From an uncultured Campylobacter sp. (GTDB taxonomy: Bacteria; Campylobacterota; Campylobacteria; Campylobacterales; Campylobacteraceae): a stretch of 6,491 bases of DNA. Below the pieces are notes generated by a model. It was not told where the DNA came from, did no database searches, and saw only the letters and a program-made list of their open reading frames with translations. Made by a program: the position numbers and the translations under genes. Position 1 is the first letter of the stretch. Every line of letters begins with the position of its first letter. The stretch covers positions 1 through 6,491 of the forward strand of contig CALISV010000233.1 in the NCBI GenBank assembly GCA_938041615.1, written 5' to 3'. Positions 1-5,643 of this stretch are shown piece by piece.

Positions 1-146
1 ATGTCGGTATATATGCCGTCATTGTATCCGGCCCCCAATTTAATCCATTGTATTGGGTGGCTAACACCATTATTATCGTTAAAATTAGCAAAAAGCCCAC
101 TAGATAAAGTCACAAGCGCAATCAGCGCAAATTTAATGTTTTTCAT
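1..146 (-). CDS. Exported protein of unknown function, N-terminal fragment
   Basis: Not recognised. The reading frame starts at an ATG (complement of 144-146) and runs off the left edge after 48 full codons. Residues 1-20 form a classic Sec signal peptide: basic start (MKNIK), hydrophobic core, then SSGLFA with likely cleavage after Ala20. The mature part begins NFNDNNG and continues with polar, Gly/Asn/aromatic-rich residues (HPIQW, GAGYNDGIYTD), with no Cys lipobox, so a soluble periplasmic or outer-membrane protein is plausible. An AAGGA-type ribosome-binding site sits about 5 bases upstream. It follows fliW by 28 bp on the same strand, so the two are probably cotranscribed. In C. jejuni I recall proC and ctsT next to fliW, not such a protein, so this neighbour may be species-specific. 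The signal peptide is clear; the function is open. Confidence 0.72.
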   Translation of the reverse strand, partial: MKNIKFALIALVTLSSGLFANFNDNNGVSHPIQWIKLGAGYNDGIYTD

Positions 147-174
147 TTCTATTTCCTTCTTATTAAGAAATATT

Positions 175-558
175 TCATTTTTCTATAAAATCCGAAATTT
201 TTTCAGCCTGTTTATACATCGGATATGCCCATGCATCAAGGACTATTTGCGAGAGCGTCATATTTGTCATGTTGCAAACGATAGGAGCGATGAAATTTAC
301 CGTAGATGTCTCGATCGGAGTGCTCACAACCATGATATTGTAAATCCTTAGCTCGCTTTTGTCGTTTATGTCCATCAGCTCCTGATAGTACGTCGGTATA
401 TCAAATTCGTAATTTCTCAAGGCATACGGATTTATCGCGGTGAAAGATGTATCGTCGTCCATGCTTTGAAGCTTTATGAAAAACTGATCTAATTCTTTTA
501 ACTCATAACTTTTGATGTGCTCAAAGCCTAAAATCGGACTTTTGACTTGAAAAACCAT
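175..558 (-). CDS. fliW: Flagellar assembly factor FliW (CsrA antagonist)
   Basis: FliW is a small cytoplasmic protein that binds the translational repressor CsrA and also flagellin, tying flagellin synthesis to filament export. With the start chosen here it has 127 residues, the normal family length. It matches C. jejuni FliW as I remember it: the start [13 protein letters not shown] lines up with MTLAVKCPILGFE without gaps, followed by [20 protein letters not shown] and the family signature [10 protein letters not shown] near residue 85. A Met two codons upstream (562-564) would touch the AAGGAG ribosome-binding site directly, whereas the chosen ATG lies 6 bases from it, so the inner Met is preferred. 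It is divergent from bamD and followed closely by a gene for an exported protein. No csrA or flagellin gene is in the window. Epsilonproteobacteria can carry more than one fliW paralogue; which one this is cannot be told here. Confidence 0.93.
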   Translation of the reverse strand: MVFQVKSPILGFEHIKSYELKELDQFFIKLQSMDDDTSFTAINPYALRNYEFDIPTYYQELMDINDKSELRIYNIMVVSTPIETSTVNFIAPIVCNMTNMTLSQIVLDAWAYPMYKQAEKISDFIEK

Positions 559-564
559 ATACAT

Positions 565-570
565 CTCCTT
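565..570 (-). promoter_or_regulatory. Ribosome-binding site that decides the fliW start
   Basis: On the minus strand the sequence reads AAGGAG, then ATG TAT ATG. The first ATG has zero spacing to the Shine-Dalgarno and the second has 6 bases, the usual optimum. This supports translation from the second ATG (556-558). Confidence 0.75.
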
Positions 571-595
571 AATTATGCATTTACCTTTTACGCGA

Positions 596-601
596 ATTGT
601 A
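596..601 (-). promoter_or_regulatory. Probable sigma70 -10 element for fliW
   Basis: The minus strand reads GGTACAATTCG; TACAAT is one mismatch from TATAAT. It lies about 38 bases before the fliW ATG, giving an expected leader of about 30 bases. The region upstream is A/T-rich with T runs, as in Campylobacter promoters that lack a clear -35. No sigma54 (GG-N10-GC) or sigma28 pattern was seen. Confidence 0.5.
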
Positions 602-667
602 CCTAAATTTTTCTATTTTTAAGCATAAATAAAACAAAAATTTACCAAAAAGCAACAAAAACAATGG

Positions 668-673
668 TAAAAT
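668..673 (+). promoter_or_regulatory. Probable sigma70 -10 element for bamD-lon
   Basis: TAAAAT preceded by ATGG and followed by AGGCC lies about 35 bases before the bamD ATG. The A-rich stretch before it has no convincing -35, typical of the genus. This is the only promoter candidate seen ahead of bamD, and the 9-bp gap to lon suggests it serves both genes. Confidence 0.45.
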
Positions 674-707
674 AGGCCGTTTAAAAAATTTAAATTTAAG
701 GGAACGT

Positions 708-1355
708 ATGAAAAATTTGATCAAATTTTTATCCGCAGCGTTTTTTGTTTGTTTAATCGGCGGTTGTGCCGACAAATACACCGAGCTTTATAATCTAACG
801 CCGGATCAGTGGTACTCCGAGATCATAGGCGATATCAAAAATCGCGACCTAGAAAGCGCCGACAAACACTACACGGCGATGTCTAGCGAGCACGTAGCTA
901 GCCCGCTTTTGGAGCAAATTTTACTGATACTAGCCCAAGCTCACGCCAACGACGAAGAGTATCTGATGGCGAATTTTTACCTCGATGAATACCTCAAAAG
1001 ATACGGCGACAGCGGCCCTAGAAGCGAATTTGCACAGTATCTAAAGATAAAAGCGAATTTTGATTCATTCTCGCAACCTAATCGAAACCAAAAGCTAATG
1101 CAAGACAGTATCGCCGAGATAGAAAAATTTCTCTACATCTACCCAAACACGCAGTATCGCCCGCTGATCGAAACTATGCTGGTTAAATTTAAGCTCGCGA
1201 TCTACAACCTAGACGTACAGATAGCCGATCTTTACGAGCGCACGGGCAGGGATGAGTCGGCGCAAATTTATAAAGAAAAGGTGCAAGCCTCGCCGCTAAA
1301 TGACGCAAATATCGTGCTTCCGCAGCTTCCTTGGTATAGAAAAATGTTTGAATAG
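708..1355 (+). CDS. bamD: Outer membrane protein assembly factor BamD, lipoprotein
   Basis: BamD is the essential lipoprotein partner of BamA that inserts beta-barrel proteins into the outer membrane; it is anchored in the inner leaflet and faces the periplasm. The 215-residue product has a lipoprotein signal peptide ending in LIGGC, with Cys20 as the lipidated residue. The rest is a TPR-like helical repeat protein: about residues 30-60, 65-100 (SPLLEQILLILAQAH, then the ANFYLDEYLKRYGDS helix), 125-152 (IAEIEKFLYIYPNTQY, the BamD hallmark) and 155-190, closing with LPWYRKMFE. Length and sequence agree with C. jejuni Cj1074 as I recall it; BamD in gamma-proteobacteria is somewhat longer. AAGGGA lies 4 bases before the ATG. 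It is the first gene of a pair with lon, whose ribosome-binding site overlaps the bamD stop codon. The older name for this family is ComL/YfiO. Confidence 0.92.
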   Translation: MKNLIKFLSAAFFVCLIGGCADKYTELYNLTPDQWYSEIIGDIKNRDLESADKHYTAMSSEHVASPLLEQILLILAQAHANDEEYLMANFYLDEYLKRYGDSGPRSEFAQYLKIKANFDSFSQPNRNQKLMQDSIAEIEKFLYIYPNTQYRPLIETMLVKFKLAIYNLDVQIADLYERTGRDESAQIYKEKVQASPLNDANIVLPQLPWYRKMFE

Positions 1356-1358
1356 GAG
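1354..1358 (+). promoter_or_regulatory. Ribosome-binding site that decides the TTG start of lon
   Basis: AGGAG overlaps the TAG stop of bamD and is followed after 6 bases by TTG at 1365. The next possible start, ATG at 1386, has no Shine-Dalgarno at a suitable distance. The overlap suggests translational coupling of lon to bamD. Confidence 0.75.
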
Positions 1359-1364
1359 CTAAAT

Positions 1365-3791
1365 TTGCAAATTTACGAATCAAAAATGTTCCCCGCCCAG
1401 CTACCAGTCATCGTAGAGGACGAGCTATTTTTATATCCATTTATGATCACGCCGCTTTTTTTGAGCGACGAGGAAAATATCGAGGCGCTAAATTTAGCCC
1501 TCGAGTCGCAGAGTCCTATCCTAGTCGTACCGACGAAAGCGCAAAACGAAGGCGCGCGAGAATTTGACTCCATCTACGACGCCGGCGTCATTGGCACCGT
1601 GATGAGGCGAGTGCCGCTACCGGACGGTAGAGTGAAAATTTTATTTCAAGGAACGAGTAAGGGGCGCATAGTCTCAAGAGTATCCTCAAAGCCGCTGCAA
1701 GCCGTCGTGGACGTGCTGCATGAAAAAAGACCCGAAAATACAAAAAGCGACGCGCTACTAACCGTACTTCGCGAAAAGGTGCGAGATCTGGCCGCGCTTA
1801 GCCACTTTTTCCCGCCCGATCTTTTAAAAACGATAGAAGAGAGCGCCGAACCTAGCCGCGTTTGCGATCTGATTTTAAGCTCGCTAAGGCTAAAGAAAAA
1901 GACGGCGTACGAGTTTTTTATCGAGGAAAATTTGGAGCAAAAGCTACTAAAACTCATCGACTACGTCATCGAGGAGATCGAGGCAAACAAGCTCCAGCGC
2001 GAGATAAAAAACAAAGTCCACTCAAGGATCGATAAGGTAAACAAGGAGTATTTTCTAAAAGAGCAGCTAAAGCAGATCCAGCAAGAGCTCGGCTCCGATA
2101 CGAGCCGCGAAGAGGAGATCGAGGAGTACCGCAAGAAGCTGGAAGCTAAGAAAAAATTTATGGGCGAGGACGCGTATAAGGAGATAAAAAAGCAAATCGA
2201 CAAACTATCGCGCATGCATCCGGACTCCGCCGACGCCAACACGACGCAAAGCTACCTCGACTGGGTCGTGGAGGTGCCGTTTGAAAACCTGGCCAACAAA
2301 AAACTAAGCGTGCAAGAGGTCGCAAAGCAGCTAAACGCCGATCACTACGGGCTTGAAAGACCAAAAGATAGGATAGAGGAGTATTTTGCTCTGCGCGAGC
2401 TTTTACAGCTACGAGGCGTCGCGGGCAAGGTAAATAACGGCGCGATTTTGTGCTTTGCGGGGCCTCCGGGCGTCGGTAAAACAAGCCTGGCAAACTCGAT
2501 CGCAAAGGCGCTAAAGCGCGAGCTGGTGCGCGTGGCGCTGGGCGGCCTTGAGGACGTAAACGAACTGCGCGGACACCGCCGCACATACATAGGCGCGATG
2601 CCGGGCCGTATCGTGCAGGGGCTCATCGAAGCAAAGCAGATGAATCCCGTCGTGGTGCTAGACGAGATCGACAAGGTCGGCAGGAGCTTTCGCGGCGATC
2701 CGACGGCTGTGCTGCTAGAGATTTTAGATCCCGAGCAAAACAACAAATTTAGAGATTATTATTTAAATTTTAATATCGACCTGAGTAAGGTAGTTTTCGT
2801 CGCGACGGCAAACGACGTGAGCGCCATACCGCCCGCACTGCGCGATAGGATGGAGTTTATCGAGCTTAGCTCATACACCCCGCAGGAAAAATTTGAGATC
2901 GCGAAAAAATATCTAATCCCTCAAGAGCTCAAAAAACACGGACTAAAGCCAAGCGAAGTAACTCTAGGTAAAGACGTGCTAAGCCTCATCATCTCGGACT
3001 ACACGCGAGAAAGCGGAGTGCGAAATCTGCGCCGCCGCCTAGCCGATATCTTTAGAAAAGCGGCAAAAAGACTACTCGAGGGCGAAGCGCAAAAGATAAC
3101 CGTGACGACTAAAAATTTGAATGAGTTTTTGGAAAAAAAGGTCTTTGAGATCGAGCATGCCGACAAAAAGCCGCAGATCGGTCAAGTAAATGGGCTAGCG
3201 TGGACGAGCGTGGGCGGCGACGTGCTAAAGATCGAAGCCATACGCATACAAGGAAAGGGCGGCCTGCAGATCACCGGCTCTTTGGGCGACGTGATGAAAG
3301 AGAGCGCATATATCGCGTTTAGCCTTGTCAAGGTACTAATCGATGCTAAAAAGATAAAAGTGCCTGCAAAAATCATCCCGAGTCTGCCGGACGATGTCAA
3401 AGACGGCGTAAAAAAAGAGCCGAGCCCTAGCGAAGTGTATCGCCGCTATGACTTGCATATCCACGTGCCAGAGGGCGCCACGCCAAAAGACGGTCCGAGT
3501 GCCGGTATCACGATGGTGACCGCGATCGCCTCGATCCTAACGGATACCAAAGTGCGAAGCGACGTAGCGATGACGGGCGAGATCACGCTAAGCGGCCGCG
3601 TGCTGCCTATCGGCGGACTAAAAGAAAAGCTTATCGCCGCGCATAAGGCTGGTATCAAAACCGCTCTGATACCGCGCAAAAACTATGAACGAGACCTTGG
3701 CGATATCCCGCAAGACGTCAAAAAAGACATGCAAATCATCCCAGTGGACGCCATTGAAGACGTGCTAAAAAATGCGTTTGTCGCAAAGTAA
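1365..3791 (+). CDS. lon: ATP-dependent endopeptidase La (Lon protease)
   Basis: Lon is a cytoplasmic AAA+ serine protease that unfolds and degrades damaged and regulatory proteins as a hexamer. The 808-residue product is complete. Domains in order: N-terminal substrate-binding LON domain (about 10-200), a helical/coiled linker containing [18 protein letters not shown] (226-243), an AAA+ module with Walker A GPPGVGKT (366-373, Lys372), Walker B VVVLDE (429-434), sensor-1 Asn483, arginine finger in RDRMEF (Arg495) and sensor-2 in [10 protein letters not shown] (Arg553), then the protease domain with catalytic Ser712 in PKDGPSAG and Lys755 in GGLKEKL. The Ser-Lys distance of 43 residues equals that in E. 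coli Lon. The start is TTG with a well-placed AGGAG, and the N-terminus MQI matches C. jejuni Lon as I recall. It follows bamD by 9 bp and ends before a perfect hairpin. One oddity is an extended, charged loop (about 672-694) before the active-site strand. Confidence 0.98.
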   Translation: MQIYESKMFPAQLPVIVEDELFLYPFMITPLFLSDEENIEALNLALESQSPILVVPTKAQNEGAREFDSIYDAGVIGTVMRRVPLPDGRVKILFQGTSKGRIVSRVSSKPLQAVVDVLHEKRPENTKSDALLTVLREKVRDLAALSHFFPPDLLKTIEESAEPSRVCDLILSSLRLKKKTAYEFFIEENLEQKLLKLIDYVIEEIEANKLQREIKNKVHSRIDKVNKEYFLKEQLKQIQQELGSDTSREEEIEEYRKKLEAKKKFMGEDAYKEIKKQIDKLSRMHPDSADANTTQSYLDWVVEVPFENLANKKLSVQEVAKQLNADHYGLERPKDRIEEYFALRELLQLRGVAGKVNNGAILCFAGPPGVGKTSLANSIAKALKRELVRVALGGLEDVNELRGHRRTYIGAMPGRIVQGLIEAKQMNPVVVLDEIDKVGRSFRGDPTAVLLEILDPEQNNKFRDYYLNFNIDLSKVVFVATANDVSAIPPALRDRMEFIELSSYTPQEKFEIAKKYLIPQELKKHGLKPSEVTLGKDVLSLIISDYTRESGVRNLRRRLADIFRKAAKRLLEGEAQKITVTTKNLNEFLEKKVFEIEHADKKPQIGQVNGLAWTSVGGDVLKIEAIRIQGKGGLQITGSLGDVMKESAYIAFSLVKVLIDAKKIKVPAKIIPSLPDDVKDGVKKEPSPSEVYRRYDLHIHVPEGATPKDGPSAGITMVTAIASILTDTKVRSDVAMTGEITLSGRVLPIGGLKEKLIAAHKAGIKTALIPRKNYERDLGDIPQDVKKDMQIIPVDAIEDVLKNAFVAK

Positions 3792-3806
3792 CTACTAAAT
3801 TTAATT

Positions 3807-3836
3807 AAATTTAGCCTCGATAGCGAGGCTAAATTT
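3807..3836 (+). terminator. Perfect hairpin after lon, probable terminator
   Basis: Thirteen bases AAATTTAGCCTCG (3807-3819) pair perfectly with 3824-3836 around a 4-base ATAG loop. The hairpin begins 16 bp after the lon stop. The 3' arm ends in TTT and is followed by CTACTTG, so the U tract is weak. It may terminate partially, or protect the 3' end of the mRNA. The GC-rich core is 7 bp (AGCCTCG). Confidence 0.7.
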
Positions 3837-3928
3837 CTACTTGAGTATCTTTAAATTTATTTGATTAAACTTTATATTTTGAAATCATTTTTTATGTAAT
3901 GCGTATGCAAATCGGCTGGATGCTATGG

Positions 3929-3937
3929 TGGTATAAT
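3929..3937 (+). promoter_or_regulatory. Extended -10 promoter-like element with no gene downstream
   Basis: TGGTATAAT is a perfect match to the extended -10 consensus TGnTATAAT, with a T-rich segment about 40 bases upstream (3887-3893 region). Transcription would begin near 3944. No open reading frame of note follows, so this is either a chance match in AT-rich DNA or the promoter of a small RNA. Confidence 0.4.
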
Positions 3938-4027
3938 TTTTTGGTTGCCCATAAAATTTGAGTACTGATTTATTGACATAAATTAGCTTGGATCACGATA
4001 TTTCAAATTTGCAAATAACATTGCTAT

Positions 4028-4065
4028 AAGTAGTATACAAATATATTCTTGCACACATACTACTT
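4028..4065. repeat. 9-bp perfect inverted repeat
   Basis: AAGTAGTAT (4028-4036) and its exact complement ATACTACTT (4057-4065) are separated by 20 bases. It could be a stem-loop in RNA or a spaced operator for a dimeric regulator. There is no coding gene nearby for it to control. Confidence 0.5.
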
Positions 4066-4091
4066 TGGTATGAATTTATAAAATATAGTGC

Positions 4092-4129
4092 CATCAATCG
4101 ATCTAAAATTTAGCATATGATGTTTTTTT
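4092..4129 (+). terminator. Weak hairpin followed by seven T
   Basis: CATCA (4092-4096) can pair with TGATG (4118-4122), with a small inner stem CTAA/TTAG (4103-4106 with 4110-4113). Seven T follow directly (4123-4129). The architecture is that of an intrinsic terminator, but the stem is AT-rich and has an internal loop, so it may not function. Confidence 0.25.
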
Positions 4130-4217
4130 GTGTGCGGGCTTTTATGATGTTAATTTATAAAATTTAATCTCGTCAGTGACAATACTGTTATGTTTATTTT
4201 AAGTAAGAAGTTTGTCT

Positions 4218-4223
4218 TATAAT
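4218..4223 (+). promoter_or_regulatory. Perfect TATAAT facing the 3' end of rpsR
   Basis: TATAAT in the context TTTGTCTTATAATTAAGCC points towards the convergent rpsR gene. A transcript from here would be antisense to rpsR. The AT-rich background makes a chance match quite possible. Confidence 0.25.
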
Positions 4224-4276
4224 TAAGCCTGAGAAAAGCGAAGAGTGTAAAATTTAGAAAATTTGAAAAGAAAAGA

Positions 4277-4296
4277 TAAGCCCTAAAAAGGGCTTA
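4277..4296 (-). terminator. Rho-independent terminator of the holA-rpsF-ssb-rpsR operon
   Basis: On the minus strand TAAGCCCT pairs with AGGGCTTA (8 bp) around a 4-base loop of T and is followed by TCTTTTCTTTTC. The hairpin begins 4 bases after the rpsR stop codon. On the other strand it is followed by A rather than T, so it should act only on the minus-strand operon. Confidence 0.85.
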
Positions 4297-4300
4297 AAAA

Positions 4301-4561
4301 TTATAGTCCTTCAAAAGGATTGGTTACTACGTCGTCGCGATCGACTACGTAAGGTATCAAAGCTGCTTGGCGAGCGCGCTTGATAGCCTTTTCTACCATC
4401 TCTTGGTATTTTTTAGAAGTGCCGGTTAGGCGTCTTGGCATGATTTTAAATCTCTCTGACAAGCAGTACTTCAAAAGCGAAGTGTCCTTGTAGTCGATAA
4501 AATCTATCTTTGCCTCTGTAAATTTGCAGTATTTGCGTGAATATTTTCTTTTTTCAGCCAT
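4301..4561 (-). CDS. rpsR: 30S ribosomal protein S18
   Basis: S18 is a small-subunit protein that binds the central-domain platform of 16S rRNA together with S6. The 86-residue product is full length and highly basic; it starts [14 protein letters not shown] and carries the conserved core IDFIDYKD and the family signature [19 protein letters not shown] (about 36-54), ending [12 protein letters not shown]. It closely matches C. jejuni S18 as I recall it. AAGGAA (4568-4573) precedes the ATG by 6 bases. It is the last gene of the operon: 14 bp separate it from the ssb stop, and a terminator follows 4 bases after its stop. The order rpsF-ssb-rpsR is common across bacteria and places S6 and S18, which form a heterodimer, under shared control. 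Confidence 0.98.
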   Translation of the reverse strand: MAEKRKYSRKYCKFTEAKIDFIDYKDTSLLKYCLSERFKIMPRRLTGTSKKYQEMVEKAIKRARQAALIPYVVDRDDVVTNPFEGL

Positions 4562-4575
4562 CGTTTTTTCCTTAA

Positions 4576-5157
4576 TTAAAATGGTATTGTTTCGTCGCCG
4601 TCATCGTATTTGTCGGCATCTATATCTATTTCTCGGACGTTATCGCCATAGTATTCGTCTTTTGGCTGTTGCTTTTGTTGCTGCGGTTTATTCAAATTTT
4701 GCCTTTGCGCGCCTCCTTGAGCGTAGCTATTTTGCTGATTTTGTCCGCCTTGATAGCCGCCGCCGTAGCTGTTATTTTGGTAACCGCCTTGCTGATAGCC
4801 TTGATTACTATTTTGATTGTATCCGCCTTGCTGTTGTCCTCCGCCTAGCATCTCCATATTTTCCACGCTGATCGTGTGTTTGCTTCTATTTTGTCCGTTA
4901 TTATCCGTCCATTGGTCGAATTTTAGGCGACCCTCAACTAGAAGCTTTGAGCCTTTGGAAAGATATTGGTTTGCTATTTCCGCTTGTTTTCCGAAAAATG
5001 TTATGTCTATAAAGCACGTTTCTTCGCGTTTTTCGCCGTTTACGTTAAATTTTCTCGTTACGGCGATGGCGCTGTTGCCTATGGCTGCGCCCGCAGTCGT
5101 ATATCTAAGCTCGATATCTCGTGTTAAATTTCCTACTAAAACGACTCTATTAAACAT
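4576..5157 (-). CDS. ssb: Single-stranded DNA-binding protein SSB
   Basis: SSB coats single-stranded DNA during replication, repair and recombination and recruits partner proteins through its C-terminal tip. The 193-residue product has the OB-fold at about 1-104 (start [35 protein letters not shown] near 46-60; [12 protein letters not shown] at 72-83). A low-complexity Gly/Gln/Asn/Tyr-rich linker follows (about 105-165, with repeated QGGY-type units), then an acidic tail ending DDGDETIPF, the conserved protein-interaction tip. AAGGAC before the ATG overlaps the rpsF stop codon, so the two are probably coupled. The gene lies between rpsF and rpsR, as in many bacteria. It is the chromosomal SSB rather than a phage or plasmid copy, judged by operon position and sequence. 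Confidence 0.98.
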   Translation of the reverse strand: MFNRVVLVGNLTRDIELRYTTAGAAIGNSAIAVTRKFNVNGEKREETCFIDITFFGKQAEIANQYLSKGSKLLVEGRLKFDQWTDNNGQNRSKHTISVENMEMLGGGQQQGGYNQNSNQGYQQGGYQNNSYGGGYQGGQNQQNSYAQGGAQRQNLNKPQQQKQQPKDEYYGDNVREIDIDADKYDDGDETIPF

Positions 5158-5162
5158 TTTTC

Positions 5163-5168
5163 GTCCTT
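5163..5168 (-). promoter_or_regulatory. ssb ribosome-binding site overlapping the rpsF stop
   Basis: The minus strand reads TAAGGACGAAAA then ATG. The stop codon TAA of rpsF shares bases with the AAGGAC Shine-Dalgarno of ssb, a layout that favours reinitiation or translational coupling between S6 and SSB. Confidence 0.7.
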
Positions 5169-5553
5169 ATTCTTGCGCTGTCGGAGCTTCTTCTGCTTTG
5201 ACTTTCGGTTCTTTTTTGTTTAGTTTGATGCCCTTGCTCATCTTTTCCCAAGCGGCGATCTCTTTTTTGTTTTCAAATTTGACCGTTAAGAATTTGATGA
5301 TCTCTTCGGTGATTCTGATGATACGTTCGACTTCGGCGATAGCTTGAGTCGGAGCCTCGAAATACACGACGAAATAAGTTCCGCGCTCGTATTTTTTTAC
5401 GGTATAGGCTAGTTTTCTAGTGCCCATAGACTGCACAGACGCGATATTTGCGCCGTTTTTGGTTAGGATTTCTTTAACGAAATCAACTTTTGCGCTTACT
5501 TCTTCTTCCGTCAAAGTAGGCTTCAAAATGAATAAAAGCTCGTAGTGCTTCAT
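5167..5553 (-). CDS. rpsF: 30S ribosomal protein S6
   Basis: S6 binds 16S rRNA in the central domain as a partner of S18. The 128-residue product starts [19 protein letters not shown] and contains [21 protein letters not shown] (about 43-63) and [16 protein letters not shown] (about 77-92), all typical of S6. The C-terminus is extended and rich in Lys, Glu, Pro and Ala, as in other Campylobacter S6 proteins; E. coli S6 carries glutamate additions on its tail, but no such modification can be inferred here. AAGGAG lies 5 bases before the ATG. It heads the rpsF-ssb-rpsR block, follows holA by 90 bp, and has a structured leader upstream that may mediate feedback. Confidence 0.97.
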   Translation of the reverse strand: MKHYELLFILKPTLTEEEVSAKVDFVKEILTKNGANIASVQSMGTRKLAYTVKKYERGTYFVVYFEAPTQAIAEVERIIRITEEIIKFLTVKFENKKEIAAWEKMSKGIKLNKKEPKVKAEEAPTAQE

Positions 5554-5574
5554 TGATTCTCCTTGTGGGTATTA

Positions 5575-5624
5575 AGCTCGCTTGCACGGTTGCAAACGGG
5601 CAAGGAAGTCTTTCGACAAGAGCT
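5575..5624 (-). promoter_or_regulatory. Structured rpsF leader, candidate S6:S18 feedback element
   Basis: On the minus strand the leader can fold into a closing stem AGCUC/GAGCU (5620-5624 with 5575-5579). Inside it are a short GUC-GAAA-GAC tetraloop hairpin (5608-5617) and a second hairpin CUUGC/GCAAG (5600-5604 with 5581-5585) whose interior holds CCGU twice around UUGCAA. rpsF leaders in other bacteria are known to carry a hairpin with a bulged CCG that binds the S6:S18 complex. Here CCG lies in the 3' side of the inner loop, so a similar role is inferred. The fold was worked out by eye. Confidence 0.45.
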
Positions 5625-5625
5625 G

Positions 5626-5631
5626 ATTTTA
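5626..5631 (-). promoter_or_regulatory. Possible -10 element for rpsF-ssb-rpsR
   Basis: The minus strand reads AAAAAAAAGATAAAATCAG; TAAAAT would start transcription near 5619, inside or at the edge of the leader closing stem. No terminator separates holA from rpsF, so this may be an internal promoter added to read-through from upstream. Confidence 0.4.
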
Positions 5632-5643
5632 TCTTTTTTTTAC

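Larger units (their letters stand above)
3944..4129 (+). ncRNA. Candidate small RNA between lon and rpsR
   Basis: This is a hypothesis from layout only. An extended -10 element ends at 3937, a 9-bp inverted repeat forms an internal stem (4028-4036 with 4057-4065), and an AT-rich hairpin followed by TTTTTTT ends at 4129. Together these would give a transcript of about 185 bases. The terminal stem is weak, and no known RNA family was recognised. Confidence 0.2.
3837..4276. other. AT-rich intergenic stretch without a convincing protein gene
   Basis: The stretch between the lon hairpin and the rpsR terminator has stop codons in all frames and only very short open frames without ribosome-binding sites (for example a 20-codon frame at 3899-3961). 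It is much richer in A+T than lon. What it does hold is listed separately: an extended -10 promoter (3929-3937), a 9-bp inverted repeat (4028-4065), a weak hairpin with seven T (4092-4129) and another TATAAT (4218-4223). I saw no recognisable remnant of a known gene and no tRNA. Confidence 0.7.

Noticed and set aside
1..351. Plus-strand frame of 116 codons at the left edge
   Set aside because: It lies opposite the signal-peptide gene and fliW, both of which have ribosome-binding sites and recognisable features.
2158..2746. Long open frames on the minus strand inside lon
   Set aside because: They lie antisense to the conserved AAA+ region of Lon; their products are Arg/Ser/Pro-rich without family features and have no ribosome-binding site. 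They are by-products of lon codon use.
3840..3846. CTTGAGT, a half-site of the HspR-binding HAIR element
   Set aside because: The matching ACTCAAG at 7-base spacing is absent, and the site lies after lon rather than before a heat-shock gene.
3899..3961. 20-codon frame encoding a Trp-rich hydrophobic peptide (WMLWWYNFLVA)
   Set aside because: It has no ribosome-binding site, and the putative extended -10 lies inside it. The length is within chance expectation; it would need conservation to be taken seriously.
3973..3978. TTGACA -35 consensus in the spacer
   Set aside because: No acceptable -10 occurs 16-18 bases downstream, and Campylobacter promoters generally lack a -35 element.
4524..5347. 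Open frames on the plus strand across ssb and rpsF
   Set aside because: They are antisense to two certain genes and give Cys/Leu/Arg-rich nonsense-like products.
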